The position numbers and the translations under genes are program-made. From Glandiceps talaboti (taxonomy: Eukaryota > Hemichordata > Enteropneusta > Spengelidae), in contig NC_135563.1 in the NCBI RefSeq assembly GCF_964340395.1, positions 10,336,075 to 10,400,074 on the forward strand: a stretch of 64,000 nt of DNA, read 5' to 3'. The notes beneath the pieces are model-generated. The model had not been told where the DNA came from. It made no database searches and saw nothing but the letters and a program-made list of their open reading frames with translations. Positions 1 to 12,720 of the stretch are shown in pieces. How positions within the stretch are numbered: position 1 is the stretch's first letter; every line of letters starts with the position of its first letter.

Positions 1-440
1 ACAAAGGAGTGTACTATAATGCAATGTATAATGCAATGCATAAAGAATATAAACAAACATTGTTATATGTACTTAATTTTAAAGTCAAAACCAAAAGCCA
101 AGTTATCATGAGATAGTTCAGCAATGATAGAGCGAATGCAAATTCATGGTGTGAGGTGTCAATGTATTAAATTTACAAAATTAAGAGGGTAAGTATGGGT
201 ATTTATGTCAAACATGGCCATCATGTTTGAAGAAGTACACCGTGCCGAGAATTGATGTGCATGTACCCTCTGTAATGCAGTTCGTGTATATCCATGATAG
301 GACGAGTTATGCGGTCGACTCGAGGAGGTTGTTGACATATTCCATGTCATAGACTATACACTCGCATGAATTACATTTGTTCAACCAAACTCCTTTCGTG
401 ACTGAGTTTCCATTATGGATGCAAAACCAACTGATGTGAA
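1..440. other. no recognised feature
   Basis: This is AT-rich sequence with only short open frames. I see no exon, repeat or RNA that I can name. Confidence 0.5.
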
Positions 441-469
441 TAAAAAAATATGTAAAATATGATATCTGA

Positions 470-1085
470 TAATGGTGCCAGGTTGTTGAAATTGGCTTCA
501 GTATGCCAGATATACAATCACTATTTGACAAAATTTGATTATTTGGTTATGGATATGAAGGTAAAAGCCGATGTTCAAGTCACACTAGGAAGTTCACCAT
601 TAGTAACATGGCATTTGAATTTTACCAAATGTTCCGGGAGAAAAATATTAATTATTACAGCAAATATGGCCGCCATTTGACACTAATCACGAACAGGGAA
701 AAACGAAGCAAATCAACATGATACAGTAGTGCCAAGTTAGCTAAAATCGGCTCATGCATGTCACACCTATATACTTCCCCTTCAACTATGTGACATTGAA
801 GATTATGGTCAAGGTCAAAGTTAAGGTCTCATTAAAAAAAGCCAATCATGGATAACAGTGGTGTTAACACTCGACTATCTATCAATTAAGCTTCCCGGAG
901 TATTTTTACGACAAATATTGCCATTCGGTCATCATTGTGAAGGTAAAACATAATAGACTGTAGTGTCTTGCATTTGTGCCAGGTTTGGTTGAAATTATCC
1001 AATGCAATTCACATATACGTGTAAACAGACGCACGCACGGACAGACGAGTCCCACCGTAGTGCCCCTTGGGCTTCATCCTTGCCA
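470..1085 (+). repeat. three decayed ~250-bp interspersed repeat units
   Basis: Three related blocks start near 473, 731 and 975. Each opens with a variant of GTGCCAGGTTTGGTTGAAAT followed by a TCATGCATGTCA-like stretch. The spacing is about 258 and 244 bp. The middle unit contains GGTCAAGGTCAAAG, and the last ends in CAGACGCACGCACGGACAGAC-like purine-rich sequence followed by a GTGCCCCTTGGGCTTC block. This is the look of a dispersed invertebrate repeat, not a gene. Related but more decayed copies occur near 12400-12720, 17250 and 51720-51900. Confidence 0.6.
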
Positions 1086-3840
1086 TAAAATAGGAAATTT
1101 CATATCTGTGTTTGGTTCTGTACACATTAGCATGGCCAAATTAATGCTTCAAGAAAAAGTACTCGTACGGTTCATATATATTAATATATACGCGCATAAC
1201 CCTTTATTGTATTCATTAACAATACAGATAACATATGACTCAATTCTTTTTATCGTTTGTTAACAAAGCTTCGTTATAAAACAGCATGCTATGACCTTTT
1301 CCACCGTGCGTATTCCTGTGCTGTGTCATATACATAGTGTTTTGGCTATGTCACAAGGCGGTCTAACCGTTCAATATAACCAGAAATTTGATCTCAACCC
1401 CTGAAAGTTAATGCTATAGACTGGGTCGACTTCAAGAAAGATTACTTGGCTTTAGACAGATAAATGTGTGCTTGTTGACTGCTTGGCAATATATATTTTA
1501 CGAGATAAAACAGACTCTGTCCTCGATTCTATCACTATCTTTCCTTTTGATATAGCACTTCGTAGACTTATTATATTGGGTAAGTTTACGATTTGAGTTA
1601 AATAGGCATACATGTGTTTGTTAATAGAAACAGCTATCATGCATAACAGGGCGCAGCATGTTCTGGTAATTGGTCTTGTTTTTAAAGTAATGATGTAATT
1701 GAATCTGACAATGTTCCCACGTATTCAATTCTATTACTCAAAACAAGTTCCAATTTTATATATGAAGTTATTTAATCTGGCGAATATTCCGTAATAAAGC
1801 TATGTGTGTCGGTTCAAACACCTGCTTCCGAATCTCATTCAATTTTATTTTCCTTATTCCGAGATGAATATGGAATAAAAAAAGGCGGCGAATAATCACT
1901 TGTGTCTTTCGCATGCACAGAAATTGATAAAATTATACAGATAATGAATCGTCATATTTCGCATACCCGACAAAAGTAATTTTGAGATAGAATATGCTTC
2001 GTTATCATAATTGTTTTATCACAGATGTTCCTAATCACAACCATTCAAAAAGTATATAGGTCAGAAATTGTATTCAACACTTCTAGAATTACTCCTGAAT
2101 TATCACATTGAAAATCTAGCACTGTGTTTAGAGTCAAAATATAGCACGACGTAGGACGGCTATACAGAGGAAGGGAAATTAGCGTGACTAGCTTTACTAC
2201 GGTAACAATTGTTGCAGCTGTCGGGGGAAACATATTCTTTTCAACAATTCAGAATTATATTCATTGTACAGACTGATTTTATTGACTAAATATATTTCAA
2301 AGGAATGGTATGCCGTAACATCCACAAACCGTAACGTTACATATGTACATACCTGTGATAAAGCATATTTGTATCACAGTGCACATAGTATGATACAATT
2401 ATCCAATCAAATTGATTTTTGGATCCGCACCCAAAAATCAGTCCCTCAATAAATCTCGATTTTTAATTATTATTATACTACTTATAAAATAGACCCGAAA
2501 TTTACAATGTCAAATCATTGTTATTTTAACAATTTTTGTGGATATATTGTTGGTTGTCTGATCGAAATTATAACACGAGTTACAGCTAGCACAGCTTTGA
2601 CTTCAAAATGAATCATTAGATCTTCTTTATTTTTCCATAAAGTTGAAGTTTTATCTGCTGTACCATAAAGAAAGTAACCCAACTGGTGATACAGCCAATC
2701 TAGACGTCTTCGGTAATGTTTTCAAAATGTTACGTAATACACACTACAAAACAAGAGTGGTTATAGAGTTTTGCACGTTTTTCCGTGTCTTACACTAGGA
2801 TTTCTTTGTTACGACTTAAACAAAACAAAACAAAACAAAGATAGCTAGAGGCTGAGACAAAATAGAGGTCCTGAAAAAATACAGTCTTGACAGTACGTTA
2901 GCATGTTAAATGATAAAATTTATGTAGCTGCGAACACAGATCAACATCACTGTCGAATGATACATAAAAAAGGATTATTAAAAAATACAGAACTTGTTGT
3001 GTTCACAGTGAGACAAAATGTAAGATTTCATTTGCGTACGCGTTATCAGTGCATCAATGTGAGTATATATTCGTACCCAGAAACGTTTCGTGATATATAC
3101 AAACTTCGTACCACCTCTACAACCTTTACCTACAACATGAAACATGAAAACAGGTTAAATTACTATGTACATGGTATAAAATTCATCATTTAAATAATAC
3201 ATAAATAATAACTGCTGCACTATTAATGAGGATCCTTCTTTAGGTGATGCAAATAAAGTGACAGCAATTTGAAATGAAATTTCTAAATTTACAGTAGTCC
3301 CTAAACAATTTATTAAAATCATTTTTCAACGTCCTGTATCGTAGATTGGCTATACAATGTGATGTATACAACATACTTATAATAGACATTCACAGTTATA
3401 TATTCACAGTTATAGCATATATTTTATTTCCTTCAGGGACGATCTTAAAAATTTCATTTTATCGTTTGAATATTAATAAACTTAAAAATAATAGTATACA
3501 ATACATGTCAGGTATCTTGGGTATTCTACAAAGACAATATGAATAATTAATACTCTAATATTTATTATTATTGAATGCAAGTGCTGCGTCTGTTTGTACC
3601 CATATTGACACACGGCGTAATTACTTCAGGCGCCCTTTTCATTTTGTAGGAAACAGAAAAATATGCGACTGTTGAGTAGTAGTAGAGCTTGCATCTTTAT
3701 TTAGATTAAATGCCTTGAATTAAATCTTTTGGGTTTATTTAATGTTCATTGTTTTCAGTTTAACATTGATTGACACACTGTGAGATGAAAGATGAAAACA
3801 AATTTGCCTTCGAATATTAACAATTTGTTGAATACATTCC
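1086..3840. other. AT-rich intergenic/intronic DNA
   Basis: Short shadow ORFs only. A short CAAAA run lies near 2820-2838. There are no convincing exons or elements. Confidence 0.5.
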
Positions 3841-3848
3841 CATATAAG

Positions 3849-3873
3849 CATGCATGCATGCATATATGCATGA
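3849..3873. repeat. GCAT microsatellite
   Basis: A run of GCATGCATGCATGCAT ending in ATATATGCATG. A 14-bp perfect palindrome, AATATCATGATATT, follows near 3966-3979. Confidence 0.7.
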
Positions 3874-4484
3874 AGGTGAAGATTTGCACGTGTTTATGTA
3901 ATAATATATTTTATTGCATGGCATTGCATATGATTTTAAACGATTTCACAAAATAATATCATTATAATATCATGATATTCATTCATTTCCAGCAATAAAA
4001 ACATAACAGGTACAGTGTATATATGATGAATTACTACATGATGCCAGGAAAAGGGGATTAGAGGTACGTGACTAACAATCAATAATTCAATCCAATCCCT
4101 ATAAACACAGTACTGTTCCAAATTTAGACAAATACAATATCTGGGCTTGAGAAACTGTTTCAAGACACAATCGGTTACAATACATATATACAACCATGAG
4201 CACTTAGTTAAATTTCACACTGCATGAAATGTGCATGTAACTTTGTCCAGTTCATGGAATGGTCAACCTTATGCAAATGAGAGTATGGATTACGATCTAA
4301 AGGGGGCCAAATTTTATTTCTGGGGCAAGAGTTTTGAACTTGGGTGTTGATTATCAAACTCTGTTAAAACACAAGCTACACTGAAGTATAATAAAAATAA
4401 GAATTGTGAAGTAATGAGTTTGTAAATACATGATAATAAAGTTGTTTGATTGATATTTATTTTGTGTGTGTCCTTATAAAAGAT

Positions 4485-4620
4485 GCTCATTTCATGTACT
4501 GGGCATATCTTACAATACCCACTTCATAACCTGGGTAAGACGATTAACTATTTAATGAACTGGGCAAAGTTACCTGCCCATTTCATGAATTGGGCAATTT
4601 CACAGATTGGGTGTAACATA
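4485..4620 (+). repeat. decayed 30-40-bp tandem repeat
   Basis: About five degenerate copies of a TTCATGAACTGGGCAA-like unit begin near 4491, 4526, 4552, 4583 and 4608. A related fragment (GTCCAGTTCATGG) lies at 4246. No coding function is visible. Confidence 0.5.
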
Positions 4621-4718
4621 TATATATCACTGGAGAGAACAGTACTCAATGCAATATTTGTAGACTTAATAAGGACGTTATAAGTCGAATCCGAGTAAAG
4701 ATGATAACATCCTTCTTG

Positions 4719-4719
<1 letters not shown>

Positions 4720-4815
<96 letters not shown>

Positions 4816-4824
4816 CATATATAC
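4720..4824. repeat. (TA)n microsatellite
   Basis: Nearly pure TA dinucleotides, with two ACAT interruptions at the right end. It produces long artefactual IYIYIY open frames on both strands. Confidence 0.95.
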
Positions 4825-4847
4825 TCGGTGAGTATCAATCTGACAGA

Positions 4848-4888
4848 GTGTCTGATGATCGCAATATGCGTGAAACTCCGAGTTACAC
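4848..4888 (+). ncRNA. hammerhead-ribozyme-like motif (intact core)
   Basis: Every conserved core block is present in order. Stem I is GTGT 4848-4851 pairing with ACAC 4885-4888. CTGATGA is at 4852-4858. Stem II is CGCA 4860-4863 with TGCG 4867-4870, loop ATA, and a T-T mismatch (4859/4871) next to the core. GAAA is at 4872-4875. A 3-bp stem III is A4875-T4883, C4876-G4882, T4877-A4881, loop CCG. The cleavage-site nucleotide is T4884. The very short stem III is typical of hammerheads from Penelope-like elements and retrozymes (established for those families). The mismatch at the usual G-C pair of stem II could weaken activity. Confidence 0.7.
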
Positions 4889-4914
4889 CCAAGAAAGAGT
4901 TCCAGTACTACCAA

Positions 4915-4918
<4 letters not shown>

Positions 4919-5007
<89 letters not shown>
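4919..5007. repeat. (TA)n microsatellite
   Basis: Second pure TA tract of the 4626-5165 element. Confidence 0.95.
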
Positions 5008-5008
<1 letters not shown>

Positions 5009-5064
5009 CCATAACTCAGAGTTCTCGGTTCTCGCTTCAGTCTGTTGTCATCAAACCGATCTAG

Positions 5065-5105
5065 CCATCTGATGACCGCAGAAGCAAGAAACTCCGAGTT
5101 AAGAC
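5065..5105 (+). ncRNA. decayed hammerhead-like motif
   Basis: CTGATGA 5069-5075, GAAA 5088-5091 and the same ACT-CCG-AGT stem III with T5100 are preserved. Stem II retains only GC/GC pairing and stem I is mostly mismatched. It is therefore a relative of the 4848 motif that is probably inactive. A further inverted, more damaged copy lies at 5008-5056. Confidence 0.45.
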
Positions 5106-5165
5106 CTCCTAATTCCTGGTATTAATGCTCTGCTACTAATATCGCATTGAGCTATGTTCTTTCCA

Positions 5166-6790
5166 AAAAAGACGCCTTCATTATTATTATTATCGTTATT
5201 ATTATTAGAATACGTCATAGCTACAGTACTTTCACGGTATTATTCGAAAGTACTGTATTAAATGTAGGTCGGGGTATTAACTACAGGCATGTGTGCAGAA
5301 GCATATCAAATGATATAACAATCAAAGCATACCCCTTTCAAATTGACATTAGGTTATATGAATGTAGACATGCATATAGTCCTGTCAAAACATTTTCGAC
5401 TGTGTGTTTTAGAAAATGTTTAATGCTTAGTATACAAATACGACAACCGAGTCGCACATCATTTGATATTAAACGATGAAAAATGTGTAAGACTGGTATA
5501 CAGAAACTCCTTTTTAAGGCCTACTTATATGTACACCTGATAATTTCCTAATTATCCTTGCAATCATCAATACGTTCCTATTTCTGTGCATTGATATGCG
5601 TTATAGTGTGTGATCCAATCTTTCCGAATGAACAGTTTCTCTTTTACTCGGTTACAAGTAGCTCGCCCGTGTAGAAAGATGAAGAAATGTTCTTCAATTT
5701 CTGAAACGACTAATAGACTATCATCTCATAAAATGTAGACCCGCCGAGATTACGGATTATCGTTGTCGAAGTGGATAAGTAGTTAGTTCGTTTATCTTAT
5801 TATTTTCGACACTTCTTTTAAAGTCATTTAAATTCTTCTGTGGTGATGACTTTTGCATGTTATCTTGATAAGTGGTAGCAAAGGTCGACAGATTTGTTGA
5901 CTACTTAACGAAGTTATATAGCCAGAGGCTATGGAAAGGTTAAGGAGATATAAGCACTCAGAAAGTAGTGTAAGTTTCCCCAAAAGAGTTTAAGTTTCCA
6001 TTTCTACGATGTATTTACTTCCGAATTAAGATTGAATCTCTTCAGCCTCATTCCTTTCCTATGTGACATGTGAAGTTATCACTTAAGTCAAATTAATGGT
6101 GACAGATATCAGAAGTATTCTAGTCATTTTCCACATGTTATCTGTGAGGGAGGATCTTTTACAAAATACTTATCCTTGGCTTTCAGGTGTTATTAAGATT
6201 ATATGTGAATTATCATTCTTAAAGGGTGACGCCACTCCAGCAAATAACGGTATTTTCTTATACTTTGGGTTCTTGAGAGCCATTTTATGATTTCACATCA
6301 TGTAAATTTTGCGCGATTGCCAAGAAATACCACATTGAAGCCGCCTTTCATCTCTTTTGTAAGAGTTTACACTTTCCCTCGCGTGACTTTATAGCACCAT
6401 GTGTATTAGATGAACAATGAATATTCATAATTCACAGGTGCTTATTACCTCAAGATACATATTCAGATGAACACTGAATATCCATGATTAGATCTAGAAC
6501 AATCTGAATTGGAAGAGTTTCTGAATCAGTGTTATGTTCTTTTGGTAATCGCGTGAAATTAATGTGAAATACTGATATGACTCCAGATTCAGAAGTGTAT
6601 GTATTATTAACCACGGTTATTTCCCGGAGTGGTGTTTCCCTTAAAGCCTATATGTTTAGCTTGCGATATATAGGCTTACATTCAGAGGCAACTATTGAAT
6701 ACAATAATTTAAAAGCAATTCAACAAACGCAAAAAACATCTATAAATAGCTATGCCATATTATTGAGCAATGGGACTGTCATATGAACAT
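5166..6790. other. AT-rich DNA, no gene seen
   Basis: Contains a short TTATTATTATTATCG run near 5180-5205 and otherwise unique sequence with only short open frames. Confidence 0.5.
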
Positions 6791-6792
6791 AT

Positions 6793-6841
6793 GCATACAT
6801 ACATACATACATACATACATACATACATACATACATACATG
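6793..6841. repeat. (CATA)n microsatellite
   Basis: About a dozen CATA units, followed by an imperfect GCGATACATACATGCGAT stretch. Confidence 0.95.
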
Positions 6842-7747
6842 CGATACATACATGCGATTCGATCCAACGTGCGATACCAGGAAATGAGGTCCTGATGAAC
6901 TTTGTACAGTAGACAACAGTGAATTCAGGCGATGATGTCATCACTGTCTCTGTAATACAACGTGGTAGTTTGCATATTCATACACTACTAATATTACATA
7001 GTGTTGATGTCCGGTCACAAACAAAACACCACTTTGATATGAAACCTGTAAGCTCGACATCTCACGATTACGTGTCACCGTGGATACTTAGTCTTATCGT
7101 ATCCCTCGAAGTACAATTCAATTAATTGATGGGTCGTTCTTCATGAAGAGCCTTCACCTTGTGTTGAATGAATACAGTGCATCACCACAGTATGCAAAGT
7201 ATACGACACAGAATTATTTTGGTAACATACAATAAATATAAAAGATAAATATGGTTTGATATAAAAATAGGGGCAGGTGAACGTTTTAGTTCCTGCACGA
7301 AGGCATTAAGGTTATAATATGCTGCAATGCGCAAATGAGTTTCAGCATATTGGAGCGTATTGGGCTTTTTCCCTTTTTTTCAATTTGATCAATGTTTGAT
7401 ATTCTTTGCATCATAACAGTAAACGAAGAAGCCTATTCTAGGAATACCTAAATAACATTACTCTTGTGATCATTGTGGAATTTTCTGTCAGGCATAAGAT
7501 TTAGTGCATATGCTGTCTTTATCATAATCTATAAAATCCTCCAGGAAATATTAATAATGCATGTTGAGTCGACAAGTTGAATATTTTATATCAAACCACA
7601 TATGCTCTATTATAGTCTGAGTAATTAAATTTGTAAAGAATATGCTGCATAGATTCTGAGTGTCTCAATATGGTCACTTGTTGTAAAATTGTCATTGATA
7701 TGGAGATTTCAGAATATGCCCTCAAAGGGACGTTAAAGAGTTTTATC

Positions 7748-7749
<2 letters not shown>

Positions 7750-7806
<57 letters not shown>
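7750..7806. repeat. (AC)n-(AT)n microsatellite
   Basis: About 20 AC units running into eight AT units. Confidence 0.95.
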
Positions 7807-7809
7807 CAG

Positions 7810-10440
7810 TTACAGAAGTTAACCATACCATAAATGTTTTATGATTACTACTTACTCTTTTCTTACTATTTATCAACAAAATATGAATATTTTATTAATA
7901 TTTTTCGTAATTAAAACAGTTGGGTGATTTTATTCTTTGGTGTAAATTCCACCCGTACTTCATTGTTGAATAATATAGAACAAAATTATATTTTAATAAG
8001 ATAAAACAATTAAACATCTGCTAAACATATGACAGCGTGTTTTGTCTGGAATCAAGTGATTTTGGTTACTTTCAGTCATATCGCCCTGTCAGTAAAACAC
8101 TTTTAAAAGTCTTAAAGGTATCATTTCACTTGGGTTACTGAGGTGTAAATGTTACGAATGTTCTTAAACATTTGCATGATTGAGTAACGAGTAATGCACA
8201 TGTTACACATCAAATGAACTTTCGTACCGGTAATAAGTCGTATGCAGACATTGCGTGCTACAGACATGTGTTTTGTGAAGTTGTAACATAACACCATTGT
8301 AGCTGAAAAAAGTGTTTTAACCTTTTTAATTATATCTTAGAAATGCATACATATAGTACACATCGTTATACATAGCTCCGCCAATGGACATGTTAAGTGT
8401 ACAATGATGTATTTGTATACCCAATGTACAAGCCGACTTTGTAACAGAACTGTAATCAGAGTTTCAGCCATGTTATGAGAGAAATGTATACCCTTGGAAA
8501 TTACTCACCTGTATAACAGTGCCATTCAGACCTGCCACATGGCTGTGAATAAAGCTTTGAAATATCATCATTGCATATGCTAACAAGCATTGTTTTACCT
8601 ACGATTACATTATCTACATATTGCAGGCATATCGTATAAACTGCTGTAGATTTATTTGCGTTATTTTGTCATTTGCACCAAAATACAATCGTCAGAACAG
8701 AAATTGATATGAAGCAGTAAATTTGTTTAGCGTTTGGTTGCTGTCATTTCCAGGCTAAGATACAAATGTTTACTTCCAATTTTGTCACGTTGGCAATCCA
8801 TGATCTTGAAAATGTCTTTTTTGTTTCAAAATAATGATTAAGCAGGACTGTGTAATACGAATGCACCATGATAGTGATGTAAGTCACTTAGGGACGTGAT
8901 ATAACTCCATCAGTTATATCACATCTGAACACCAACTGGATCTAGCACGGCTTTGAGCGTATTTTCAAACTGAACACTATTTTTGGGGACGAGCTTTCGT
9001 GTGGAATTCCAGTAATGGCAGCTTGATCGTGAACTCCAAGTCTCTTGGCTGTAACAATTTAAACCATTCACGTCAACTCTTTTCAATCCAATTATCAAAA
9101 ATCTCTACGATAAAATCAAGTAACTAATTTGTCTGTCATTATCACCTTCTATCACAGGTTAAAACTATATCATATATTCATAATACTCAGAGCCAATGTA
9201 TTTTCAGTTACAATGGCTCATTTCGTTTATGCTATGATTTAAAAAGTACATACTAAGATACAGATGGCACACATCAATGGGTAGTAGCTTCATAAGAAGG
9301 GTGAAATACCATTGATTTTTTTCACACACTGTAAAATATCCATGTAATCCTTACGTTGATTGGGTCACAAGTGTATATTGCTCTGCAATAATTGCTGTCT
9401 TTACCAGTGCTAAGGTCACAAGAAACCTATACAATGTGACTCATATGACGAGTTTGGTTTGGGCATAAGAATCGCTATTTGATTCCATTAATAACATGAT
9501 ATCAATTGAAAGTGAACCATCAACGAGCGATAATTCTTAAGCCTGAAAATCATCATCTTTTTTTTCTCTCGAATGTGTATTTCAAAACAATGTTACTTGT
9601 TGTCCCTTAGATTGGCTGTAGAGTGGCATAACATGCTTATATTATCTTCCCCGAAGGAATTACTTCAAACTAATCTCTCGCTCACGACGCCATTAACCAC
9701 CATGTCTCCAACCGACCTATCAGAGTAAATTAATCCCTTCAAATACTCCCACGAGATATTTCATTTTATCGGATTCGACAGATATCGTCCTTTGTAAGCC
9801 TTACCGTCAGCGATTTCTGTAACTCTGAATGTGGTTTGATAAGGGGAGTGATTGAGATCCGCACGAGATGTTAGGTCGCTGATGACATTGTTCAATTCAC
9901 AGTCATCGAATCAACCTATGTTTTAGAATGTTAATTATTGGACTTGTTGACTCCTAATAACCACCTTTGGAACCGGCATGGTTGACTACTAAGGAAGATA
10001 AACGAATTTATTAACTATTCATCAAGTAAATTAAGTTGATCTGAAAAGAACTGTCAACAGTTGTAGTCAGCAGACAATGTTTCAATATTTTACCCTGCTA
10101 TGCTATTTGACCCAACATCAGTCTGTTTTACAATTGCTATGTAAACCCCACATGTAACGATAACACGGGAAAACTATAAAAATAATTCAATAAAAAGTCA
10201 AACATATGCCGGAGACTTGCTAAAACTTTGTTTTCTTTCCTTTTCATATTTCAGTTGTCTATACTGTGTACTGTTTGACGGAAGATCGAAAAGAAAACTA
10301 TTTGTTTATCAAATCTGTATGGCATCTTGAGTAGACGCCATTTTGTTATTCGTAAATAGAAACTCATATTGGCGAACTTTCACATAACACAATGATGCAA
10401 CATATCCTATGTTTACCTCTTACACGTGTTGGCAATTTAT
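7810..10440. other. AT-rich DNA with one perfect small hairpin
   Basis: No gene recognised. At 8896-8922 the sequence GTGATATAACT, a five-base loop and AGTTATATCAC form a perfect 11-bp stem. It could be the tip of an old fold-back element. Confidence 0.5.
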
Positions 10441-10446
10441 CATGGG

Positions 10447-10552
10447 CTATCTATCTATCTGTATGTATGTATGTATGTATGTATGTATGTATGTATGTAT
10501 GTATGTATGTCTGTCAGTCTGTCTGTCTGTCTCTCTCTCTCTCTCTGTCTGT
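10447..10552. repeat. compound (CTAT)(GTAT)(GTCT)(CT) microsatellite
   Basis: Successive tetranucleotide blocks ending in GTCTGTGGA. The same order of TGTA then TGTC repeats followed by GTGGA occurs at 46531-46645. This suggests that the microsatellite is the end of a dispersed repeat family, not an independent expansion. Confidence 0.9.
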
Positions 10553-10940
10553 GGAATATATATATCTAAACAACTACTTTATCGATTGCATTGAAATTTG
10601 AATAAGTTTGATTATATTTCTGTAAACACCTGCATACTAATGATTCATTACCATAATTAGTGAATTGTTGTAATTATGCACATGCATTCTTTGAATGATA
10701 TGTAGCCTGGTGATGGTATAGTGCAATATGTTATATAAGTGTTGTTGATATAGCTTTTTACGTTAATGAGTCATTTACATGATTTACCAAATAAGCGATA
10801 TTTATCTAGTGCAGGGGTGAAGAAAATTTCTAGTATAATTGAAATTGATATGTTAATGACATCGTGACTGATGCGACTTACATACAAGATATGCATGACT
10901 TGCATATTGCACGATTAATTTGCATAATCAAATTCACCAA
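10553..10940 (+). repeat. degenerate copy of the ~150-bp repeat family
   Basis: Downstream of the microsatellite come ATCGATTGCATTGAAATTTG and then, near 10735-10790, a GTTGTTGATATAGCTTTT...GTTAATGAGTCATTT block. That block matches the monomers of the 46.76-47.60 kb array (TGTTGATGTAGCTTTTAGTG, GGTAATGAG, TTTGCATAATT). It is heavily decayed. Confidence 0.45.
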
Positions 10941-12395
10941 TTATGGCACTGGCATGTTCAGGTCATACATGAATGCACAAACCTAGAAAGTCTTGTTATT
11001 GACCATACGGTCTCCGAGGCAGTCAATTTACATCAGGTATATCATTCTCGAGAGTATACCTTTTATTTCAACATACCATTTCTCCGATATAAACGTCAAA
11101 ATGTAATGTGGATGTAAACGTGTGATTTTCGATTTCAATGACGTATGTTATTAGATACTCTAGCAAGACATCAATATCAAGGAAGCTGGCTAATAGATCA
11201 ACTGCGGCGTTATACGTAATTAAGTATGAGCAGTTGCAACCTAGTCTAGCTGTGATGCACCCTTAAGCTTAACACCTGCCATCACCTAGTATAGATATTC
11301 ATGTCTCTAAGCGTTGACATAGTAGATAGAACAGGTCATAGTTTTTCAATAATAATGATATTGAAGAACAGCAAAATGAGATATAAATGTCAAGGTCTTT
11401 CATCTTGAAAAAGAAACTCATTTAATTATCACCATTTTAATCTATCATTGCATGTTTGTTAGAGAGTCATATTCCATGTCAACTACATGCTGTCAGGGAT
11501 TTAGAGCATACGGAAATTACTCCAATGTGAAGAAAATGTGATGTGATGCAAGTATTCCATTGATATGATTCTCATGGCTAGAATACGTGAGATGTAACAT
11601 TGTGAAAAGATAGTTCAATCTATACTGAATTTTGCTCTTCTTTCTTAAGTATCACATGTCTCAGGATGTGCAATAAATCTGTGATCTAAATTATTGACTT
11701 CCAGCTTTATGTGAAATTGGGTTATGTATAATTTGAGTGAAATCGATAGTGTCCTATAAAGAGGTGAGTTAGGAAGATACGTAGAATATCAGCATCATGG
11801 TTGCCCAAAAGGGGTGGCTATACAAGATTGGTAATTGGTATGACAAACTGAAAGGATATAGTGATACTGTATATAACAATCAAGATATTCTGAAGAGAAC
11901 GGTAATTTGACACAATTGAAACTGTTCCCTCTTTTCGAAATACTCCTGTTTGTATACATGTAAATAATTCCTTATATTATCTAACAGGTTATCGCTCAGA
12001 ATATGGAGAATGGTCAAAAAAAGATGAAAATCAAAATCCCGCCTGATTGGTATATCAATAAAGGGCATCAACAACAATTAGTTCAGTGAAGGTGACTGTG
12101 ACGGTCCACCAAGCTTTCTTCTTTCTCATAAATGTAATTTATTCACAGCTTAACGATACAACGCGGGCCATTGGAAATATAATACTATTATACAAAGTCT
12201 CCTCGACATGATAATGAACGTTACGTTGGTGCTTTAGTAAGCAGGTAAGCAGAATAAATTGATTGTGCTTGTTGCTGTATGCGCCAACGATTCACCCCTT
12301 CAAATTCACTGAAGCAAACTATGTAGAGTGTTTTGCTTATTAAGTAGCGGTGAAATGTATTCGTGATTGACTGATGAAATTGTGTTATTAGCGGA
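10941..12395. other. AT-rich DNA, one weak exon candidate
   Basis: A minus-strand open segment near 11950-12033 follows CCAATCAG and reads RRDFDFHLFLTILHILSDNL before a GTATAC. It is helix-like in composition and could continue Gene 2. The phase does not match the 13.65 kb exon, so I do not call it. Nothing else was recognised. Confidence 0.3.
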
Positions 12396-12399
12396 TTTT

Positions 12400-12720
12400 A
12401 ATCACCAGAGGAATGGCCCACATCCATCCTTGCATAGCCTTATATCTGACACCCACAAATCAATTTTAACCAAATGTTGCAGAAGTGTCAGATGCTATAG
12501 GGTACATATACACCTCAATTGATTGTGGACCGTTGACTAATACGGCCGAACGGCGGCCATATTTGCCATTTAGAAATAACATTTTCAACCATAAGATGAT
12601 TGGTCGAATATAAAGAAACTCGTTTCAAGTGTCTATCCACATATGATGAAACGTAATTTTATTTTAAGTGTTGACCTTTCACCTTGACCTTACCCTTCAA
12701 GGTTAAACAGGGATTTGCTA
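12400..12720 (-). repeat. minus-strand copy of the ~250-bp interspersed repeat
   Basis: On the minus strand it carries AAGGTCAAGGTGAAAGGTCA, a GGCAAATATGGCCGCC-like block also seen at about 660-676, CATTTGGTTAAAATTG and an end rich in GGATGGATG. These are the same landmarks and the same order as in the 470-1085 units. Confidence 0.45.

Larger units (their letters stand above)
4626..5165. mobile_element. inverted-repeat, (TA)n-rich Penelope-type terminal repeat element
   Basis: The left end (about 4630-4675, GGAGAGAACAGTACTCAATG) reappears in reverse complement at 5118-5165 (GAGCTATGTTCTTTCC strand). This gives an inverted pair of roughly 45 bp about 450 bp apart. Between them are two long (TA)n tracts and three copies, in both orientations, of a CTGATGA...GAAACTCCGAGTTA motif. 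A third copy of the outer sequence occurs at 45138-45260. Hammerhead motifs inside such repeats are known from the pseudo-LTRs of Penelope-like elements (family knowledge), so I infer a truncated or rearranged Penelope terminal repeat. No coding part is attached here. Confidence 0.55.

Noticed and set aside
4678-5072. 78-123-codon ORFs on both strands
   Set aside because: Made of (TA)n translated as IYIYIY; microsatellite artefacts.
10392-10601. MYVCMYVC and SLSLSL ORFs here and at 44906, 46430, 56997 and 58197
   Set aside because: Translations of TGTA/TGTC/CT microsatellites.
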